57,195 bases of DNA, from assembly GCA_016934415.1 (NCBI GenBank), contig JAFGSW010000004.1, forward strand, positions 1 through 57,195. The letters run 5' to 3'. The translations under genes were made by a program, and so were the position numbers. The notes below the pieces were generated by a model. That model did not search any database. It was not told the DNA's origin and saw only the letters and a list, made by a program, of their open reading frames with translations. The stretch is from Spirochaetales bacterium (lineage in GTDB: Bacteria > Spirochaetota > Spirochaetia > SZUA-6 > RPPD01). Below are positions 52,909 to 57,195 of this stretch, in pieces; the stretch's first letter is position 1; every line of letters starts with the position of its first letter.

Positions 52909-53364
52909 CTAGAGGGGTGAGACAACATTAAAAAAATCCAGCACTCCGAATTGATACAAAACAAGAATAATCCAAACAATTGTAAATAATAGAGGTAGAA
53001 CTAAATCCATTTTTATGCGAGTCACTCTCCAATTAGATTTTAATCCTAGTATGCTATTTGCAAAATTACGTTGATTGATATTGCTTAAATACTCATGCTC
53101 AGTACAAAGCTTGCTTAACTTTGATTTTGGTAAATGAGCTGCATATTTATAATAATCGACAATACGATGTCGAATTTGTACAACTCTGAACCAAATAGGC
53201 CAAATTGAAATTATGCCCACAATAGCTAGTGTACAAATAATAAAGTGATTCTTGCGCGCAGCAATGGCGCCTACAGCAAGAAGAAATGACTCGAAGGAGA
53301 TAAATATAGAGCGATAAGATTGTAACAGCGTCTCATTGGTATTCCATTTATCAATAAAGTCCAT
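52909..53364 (-). CDS. AT-rich small membrane protein, candidate cassette gene
   Basis: 151 aa. Four hydrophobic stretches in two pairs (about 20-35, 40-60, 118-140) with a basic helical part between them. The start FIDKWNTNETLLQSYRSIFISFESFLL resembles the N-terminus of SLATT/RipA-type small membrane proteins often found in cassettes and defence loci, which is a recollection. Base composition (A+T about 65%) contrasts with the neighbours at about 35-40% A+T. It is bounded by an attC-like site downstream and an inverted partial copy upstream (53427-53449). Function unknown. Confidence 0.72.
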   Translation of the reverse strand: MDFIDKWNTNETLLQSYRSIFISFESFLLAVGAIAARKNHFIICTLAIVGIISIWPIWFRVVQIRHRIVDYYKYAAHLPKSKLSKLCTEHEYLSNINQRNFANSILGLKSNWRVTRIKMDLVLPLLFTIVWIILVLYQFGVLDFFNVVSPL

Positions 53365-53426
53365 ATATGCCCTTACGAAATATTATCACTGATTATGTGC
53401 TATAGCAATAGATTTTGTAAGAATGC

Positions 53427-53449
53427 TTTTTGCGCAATGTCACACAACA
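53427..53449 (+). repeat. Inverted partial copy of the attC-like arm
   Basis: TTTTTGCGCAATGTCACACAAC is the inverted counterpart of GTAGTGTGACGTTGCGCAAAAC at 52852-52873. The pair (19 of about 22 bp matching) brackets the AT-rich gene. A third GTTGTGTGACG copy lies at 52683-52693. Confidence 0.65.
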
Positions 53450-53522
53450 TATTATCGGTTTCTTTAACACTCTTCCCCGAGAGTATAGTCTCCCCACTTT
53501 TATCTTTCAAGCACTTTCTCCC

Positions 53523-53712
53523 CCATCAGCGCCATCCGCGTCCGCGCGCGGTTTTCGCTTGAAGCTGCTGGAAACTCGCTACGCTCGTTGCATGATGCCC
53601 TTCGGTCGCTGCGAGATGCGTGCGCGGGAATCACGCAGCGCAGCTTCCAGCGCATCACGCAGCGCAGCTTCCAGCGCATCGCGCAGCGCAGCTTCCAGCG
53701 CATCATTGTCCC
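53523..53712 (-). repeat. GC-rich dispersed repeat, copy B, with a 24-bp triplicate
   Basis: On the minus strand the blocks of copy A (48217-48361) reappear. Inside are three tandem 24-bp units at 53630-53653, 53654-53677 and 53678-53701 (ATCACGCAGCGCAGCTTCCA, then GCGC, with one base changed in the third). Copy A has about one unit. The whole 53365-53922 gap otherwise has a pyrimidine-rich stretch near 53770-53880 and a CTTCGAC-type relic near 53876-53900, and no gene. Confidence 0.8.
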
Positions 53713-53922
53713 CCACCCCTCCCTCATCGGCGAAAAAAATCCCCGCCCTTCGCGCCCGGCTCTCCGGGCCCTCCAGGCAGGGGAAACCTTCTCTTCATCC
53801 CTTCTCTCTATTTTTCCTCCCCTTGTCCCTTCTCTCTTTTTTCCTTCCCCTCCGTGTTCTCCTTTTTCCGGAGCCTGCCCCGAGCGTAGTCGAGAGGTGG
53901 TGCCTTTACAGGCTCCAGACAA

Positions 53923-54621
53923 TCACGCCCCCGGCGACGCCTTCGGCTCCTCGCGCTTCTCCACCAGCCGCGGTCCCTTCGGCTTTGACGCCTTGGGCCT
54001 CGCGGTCGACTCGAATTCGACCAGCACCTCGGGGCGGCGCAGGAAGGCGGCTTTGGCGGCGCTCCGCACCCGGCGCACGGCCTCGCGCAGGGCGGCGTAG
54101 CCGTCGTTGCGGGCCATGGTGGCCGACTTCTGCGTCTTCTTGCCGAGCTCCTGGCTCACGTCCGCCGCTTCGAGCGCGGCGCGGGACGTCTCCGCGGCGG
54201 CCAGGTCGTCCGCGCGGAAATCGGCGACGGCCAGGTCGGCCATGTGCCGGCGCGCGGCGTTGATGAGGTAGGCGAGCTCGGCGAGGGCGGCCTTGACCGT
54301 GGCGGGCGTCCCGCTCCCGATCCGGAAGTCCTTGAGCGACTGCTTTTGCGCCTTCTTGAAGCTCGCCTTGCCGGCCAGGCGGATGCGGCGGACGTGGTCG
54401 AGGGCCTCCGCCATCGCCTTGTCCTGCGCCTCGGTGAGGCGGCCCGTCTCCCGCATCGCGTTCCGCTGGTTCAGGTCCTCCGCCGCGGCCCGTTCGACGG
54501 CCCCCGCGAGCGCGTCGGCGAGCCGGGCGCTCACGCCCGGCGTTCCCTCGGACGCGGCGTGCGTGCGCGCCGACTTCAGAAGCGCTTTCGCGTCCTGGAG
54601 GATGGTGTCCAATTTTTCCAT
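53923..54621 (-). CDS. Helical cytoplasmic protein of unknown function
   Basis: 232 aa with AAAGGGGACAC before the ATG. Almost entirely alpha-helical, Ala/Arg/Lys/Glu-rich, with coiled-coil potential near 60-90 and 120-160. Lacks signal peptide and membrane segments. Motifs such as HVRRIRLAGKASFKKAQKQSLKDFRIG and RNDGYAALREAVRRVRSAAKA are not ones I can assign. A long overlapping frame continues from it into the minisatellite upstream (to 55072), but only the 232-aa start has a ribosome site and normal composition. It lies directly downstream of the minisatellite. Confidence 0.65.
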   Translation of the reverse strand: MEKLDTILQDAKALLKSARTHAASEGTPGVSARLADALAGAVERAAAEDLNQRNAMRETGRLTEAQDKAMAEALDHVRRIRLAGKASFKKAQKQSLKDFRIGSGTPATVKAALAELAYLINAARRHMADLAVADFRADDLAAAETSRAALEAADVSQELGKKTQKSATMARNDGYAALREAVRRVRSAAKAAFLRRPEVLVEFESTARPKASKPKGPRLVEKREEPKASPGA

Positions 54622-54889
54622 GCTGTGTCCCCTTTCTCAATGGAAACGTTATGGAGATGACCCGGATCGATGTCCGGGGAAAAAACCGATGCGAAGGACG
54701 GGGCGGCCGGCGCGCGCGACTCCGGCGGCGGAGCGTTTCTTCCGCCGGCTTCCCCGTCGGACGGATTCGCGCGGGCGTTTGAACCGCGCGCAGGAACGCG
54801 GGGCCGATGCGCCCGGCCGTACGGACCGCGCGGGGGAGCGCGCGGCGCGCCCGGCGTTCGGCCGGAAGCCGGCGCCGCTCCGTCTCGTC

Positions 54890-55183
54890 CGGGCGGCGGG
54901 ACATTGGAACCGGTCGGCGATCCATTGCCTCCATTCGTCGAAGCATTGGAAACGCGCGGCGGTCCGTGGAAATCGCGCGGCGCTGCATGGCGCGCGTTCG
55001 GCGCTCCATTGGAACCGCGCGGCGGAGCATTGGAAGCGCGCGGCGCTCCGTGGAAATCGCGCGGCGATGCATGGCGCGCGTTCGGCGCTCCGTGGGAAAC
55101 GCTCGGCGGCGCGTTGGAAGCGCTCGGCGGTCCGTGGAAATCGCGCGGCGGCGCGTTGCGAACGTCCGGCGGTCCGTGGGAAA
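54890..55183. repeat. 21-bp minisatellite, about 14 units with an 84-bp higher-order period
   Basis: Units such as CGCGCGGCGGTCCGTGGAAA + T (54953 onward) and CGCGCGGCGATGCATGGCGC + G follow at exactly 21 bp from 54890 to 55183. Units 4-7 and 8-11 match as 84-bp blocks of four. The period is a multiple of three, so several frames stay open with seven-residue repeats (for example GAPWKSR or ARRSVEI). I cannot tell whether any frame is translated. The 54622-55498 gap holds this array, a GC-rich flank and a promoter. Confidence 0.85.
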
Positions 55184-55436
55184 CGCGCGCCGTCGATTTT
55201 CACGCGAACGCGGCGCTTCGCCTATCGTTTCCCGTCCCTGTCTTCAAGAAATCCCGGCCGGGCGGAGCTTGAGATCGCCTCCGGGCGTCTATGATTGCCG
55301 GATCGAAGAGTGTGGAGCGTGAGTGAGAATTGCGTGGAGGAGGTTGAATCGATCGTTTCGTATCGCTCTTTTTGAGTTGTCATCGACGTTCCCCGCCGAC
55401 GAACGTATTTTACATTTTATTTTCGCTATTCTAATA

Positions 55437-55465
55437 TTGCTAGTGTATATTCACAATGCTAAAAT
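55437..55465 (+). promoter_or_regulatory. Strong candidate sigma-70 promoter of the AAA ATPase gene
   Basis: TTGCTA (55437-55442), 17-bp spacer, TAAAAT (55460-55465), 33 bp before the ATG, within an AT-rich stretch that follows the GC-rich array. Confidence 0.6.
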
Positions 55466-55498
55466 GACTGTGGGCCTTATTTCGGAAAGGATAACGGC

Positions 55499-56695
55499 AT
55501 GGATAATTTGACCAAAGGCATCAATCCTTTTTATCCCGGACAACCGGTCCCGGTCGAATACTTTACCGGGCGTATGAAGGAAATCGAGCGTATAACCCGG
55601 GCGATCGGACAGGTCGAAAACGGCAAGCCGCAGGCGGTGTTTCTGACCGGGGAGTATGGGATCGGCAAAAGCTCGCTGGCGGGATTTCTCAATTTCTTCG
55701 CGGAGAAAAACAACCACCTCATCGGGATCCACGTGTTCCTTGGCGGAGCCGAAACGCTGGATGATCTGGCGGAAAAAACGGTGGAGGCCGTGCTCCGCCA
55801 GCAGATCTACGAGGAGAGCAGGGTTGAAAAAATACGCAATTTCCTCGCCAAATACATCGGGCAGCAGAGCCTTTTCGGCGTGAACGTCAATTTCCAGGCC
55901 GTCAAGGCGGATGCGCCCAACATCGCCAAGGGTTTCCTGCCGTTTCTGAATGAATTGTTGGGAAGGCTGAAGGACGACGGCGTGAAAGGGCTTATGCTGA
56001 TATTGGACGAAATAAACGGCATCACCAGGAATAAACAGTTTTCGCACTTTGTAAAGAGCCTTGTCGACGAGAACGCGGTCGCTCAAAAGCCCCTGCCCCT
56101 CCTGCTCATGCTTTGCGGCGTGGAAGAACGGCGCAGAGACATGATCGGGCATCATCCGCCGGTGGAACGGATATTCGATATCATCGAGATTAATCCCATG
56201 GAAGATGCGGAAACGGAGACTTTTTTTGAAAAGTCATTCTCCTCCATTGGACTGAAAGTCGAAGATAGAGCGATGTACCTCATGCGTTTTTATTCCGCCG
56301 GGTTTCCGAAATTGATGCACATCATCGGCGACAAGGTGTTTTGGGAAAACAAGGACGGCGTGATCGATGAAAAGGACGTGCGCGCGGGAATCGTCGAGGC
56401 CGCCATAGACGTCGGTTCCAAGTTCATCGATCAGCAGGTCTACAAAGCCCTGAAAAGCAACCTCTATAAATCCATTTTCAAAAAACTGGCGCAATCCCAT
56501 TTCGATCTGTCGTTTACGAAGGCGGAAATCGAAAAAACCCTGGATGCTTCGGAAAAAAAGAATTTCAGCAATTTCCTGCAGAGAGCGAAAAAACTGGGCT
56601 TGCTCGTATCGGGCGAGGAGAAAGGCGAGTACATTTTCACCAGCCGCCTGGCGAGGTTGTATATTAATTTCGCAGCCGATTTCAAGTGGAAATGA
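55499..56695 (+). CDS. AAA ATPase with C-terminal winged-helix-like domain
   Basis: 398 aa. Walker A GEYGIGKSS at about 50-58, Walker B LMLILDEING at about 161-170, with a YFTGRMKEIERI box (R/K at the interface) before Walker A. The C-terminal part (about 300-398) has a helix-turn-helix-like end (KKLGLLVSGEEKGEYIFTSRLARLYI). Resembles Orc1/Cdc6-like or STAND-type ATPases found in archaea and in bacterial defence or transposon loci. No partner nuclease is nearby, so its job is open. GAAAGG precedes the ATG. Flanked on the right by an AT-rich gene cut by an IS end. Confidence 0.85.
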   Translation: MDNLTKGINPFYPGQPVPVEYFTGRMKEIERITRAIGQVENGKPQAVFLTGEYGIGKSSLAGFLNFFAEKNNHLIGIHVFLGGAETLDDLAEKTVEAVLRQQIYEESRVEKIRNFLAKYIGQQSLFGVNVNFQAVKADAPNIAKGFLPFLNELLGRLKDDGVKGLMLILDEINGITRNKQFSHFVKSLVDENAVAQKPLPLLLMLCGVEERRRDMIGHHPPVERIFDIIEINPMEDAETETFFEKSFSSIGLKVEDRAMYLMRFYSAGFPKLMHIIGDKVFWENKDGVIDEKDVRAGIVEAAIDVGSKFIDQQVYKALKSNLYKSIFKKLAQSHFDLSFTKAEIEKTLDASEKKNFSNFLQRAKKLGLLVSGEEKGEYIFTSRLARLYINFAADFKWK

Positions 56696-56801
56696 GATTC
56701 TATGTGGGGAGGACTCCGACGGTCTGAAATGCTATTAGAGGAAAATACGTGAACTAGATTACCAATGATCCATGATGCTATTATTGAACTGTTCTTTAAA
56801 T

Positions 56802-57071
56802 TCATTCTTCCAAAATGGGTTTATATTCTCTCAGGAAATAGTCAGAGGTTTTATCTATTGCCCATAAAGGAGTAGATTTCAACATTCTACCGTTTGATAG
56901 AAAGCCTGAATCCATCGGATAATTCGTTGTATTTTTTGGAAATTCTATTTTCAGATAACTAGTGATTTTTCCAATTTGTATTTTATTATCAGGTAAAATT
57001 TGAAAATCATTGGAATATATTTCTTTATTATCAAATTTTCCATTCTTGTTCTCATCCTCTACCACTTTCAT
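56802..57071 (-). CDS. Partial AT-rich protein with an EF-hand-like motif, apparently truncated by an IS
   Basis: 89 residues from the first ATG, but the frame is open further upstream (to about 57108, giving SKTDPFYFIFLNDNK before it), where the IS-like sequence begins. VVEDENKNGKFDNKEI is a calcium-loop-like DxNxNGxxD motif of extracellular proteins. So the preserved piece is probably the C-terminal end of a larger exported protein. Function unknown. The base composition is strongly AT-rich, unlike the AAA gene next to it. The gap 56696-56801 holds no gene. Confidence 0.6.
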   Translation of the reverse strand: MKVVEDENKNGKFDNKEIYSNDFQILPDNKIQIGKITSYLKIEFPKNTTNYPMDSGFLSNGRMLKSTPLWAIDKTSDYFLREYKPILEE

Positions 57072-57108
57072 TTTATTATCATTTAGAAAAATGAAATAAA
57101 AAGGATCG

Positions 57109-57195
57109 GTCTTACTTTCCGAAGGTCAATAATCAAAAAAATACATTTTCTCGACGTGCTTGCCCAAGCAGCGAATGACCGTAACATGATCCGGC
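57109..57195 (-). mobile_element. IS1634/IS4-like transposase 3' end, second copy, runs off the window
   Basis: The last frame in the window reads PDHVTVIRCLGKHVEKMYFFDY then TGA at 57128-57126, nearly identical to the remnant at 51060. The shared sequence starts TCTTACTTTCCGAAGG at 57109, which marks the left IS boundary in both copies. The rest of the element lies beyond the window. It interrupts the preceding AT-rich gene. Confidence 0.75.

Noticed and set aside
53906..55072. 388-residue minus-strand frame running from the minisatellite into the helical gene
   Set aside because: It is in another frame from the 232-aa gene and is dominated by repeat-derived Arg/Pro heptads. No ribosome site is seen.
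54890..55183. Minisatellite as a CRISPR array
   Set aside because: Units are contiguous with no unique spacers, and no cas genes are in the window.
54670..55272. Plus-strand 200-residue frame through the minisatellite (GAPWKSR repeats)
   Set aside because: Several frames are open here because the period is 21 bp. There is no basis to choose one, so it is described as a repeat and not as a CDS.

Overview
The window is a GC-rich bacterial chromosome segment, most likely from an uncultured or environmental spirochaete-like organism. The best clue is the minus-strand run lolA-like, rodZ-like, rimO, uvrD/pcrA, whose uvrD/rodZ/lolA part I recall as a spirochaete arrangement. A WG-repeat protein, lipobox lipoproteins and a class III (oxygen-sensitive) ribonucleotide reductase fit an anaerobic, double-membraned saccharolytic bacterium. 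No rRNA gene, complete tRNA gene or CRISPR array was seen. Taxonomy is inference.

Layout. 1-442: dispersed and tandem repeats. 443-7262: a minus-strand multidrug efflux operon (MarR, TolC-like, two ABC half-exporters, HlyD-like) with a candidate operator. 7.3-7.6 kb: a long inverted-repeat element. 7.7-14.1 kb: P-loop kinase-like protein, GH10 xylanase, ECF sigma factor with a Cys-rich tail, a membrane M28 peptidase split by an in-frame TAG, and a propeller lipoprotein. 14.3-22.3 kb: PcrA/UvrD, RimO, RodZ-like, LolA-like and a TPR/zinc-ribbon protein. 22.3-32.7 kb: Ste24-type protease, lipoprotein, thioesterase, response regulator-PAS-HD-GYP protein, GH67 alpha-glucuronidase, a secreted unknown, and a diadenylate cyclase carrying a PTS EIIA-like domain. 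32.9-35.7 kb: nrdG and nrdD. 35.9-48.2 kb: mixed single genes (epimerase-like, toroid protein, M28 peptidase, flavin reductase, XPF-like nuclease, SGNH esterase, VanZ, GNAT, HAD) separated by dispersed repeats.

48.2-57.2 kb is the accessory part. It holds an AT-rich HTH/degenerate-cyclase regulator, the WG-repeat protein, two copies of the end of an IS1634/IS4-like transposase, an MFS exporter, an AT-rich membrane-protein gene followed by an attC-like folded site (candidate integron-type cassette), an inverted pair of a GC-rich repeat, a 21-bp minisatellite, an AAA ATPase and an AT-rich gene that seems cut by the second IS end.

How the genes fit together. GH10 xylanase, GH67 alpha-glucuronidase and the SGNH esterase form a scattered glucuronoxylan-degrading set. 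The EIIA-DAC protein could link sugar transport state to c-di-AMP, and the HD-GYP protein suggests c-di-GMP turnover. LolA-like, RodZ-like and TolC-like proteins serve the envelope. The intergenic spaces carry several families of palindromic repeats with cores such as CTTCGACAAGCTCAGGGTGA and GAAGCAATCTCTTGAC.
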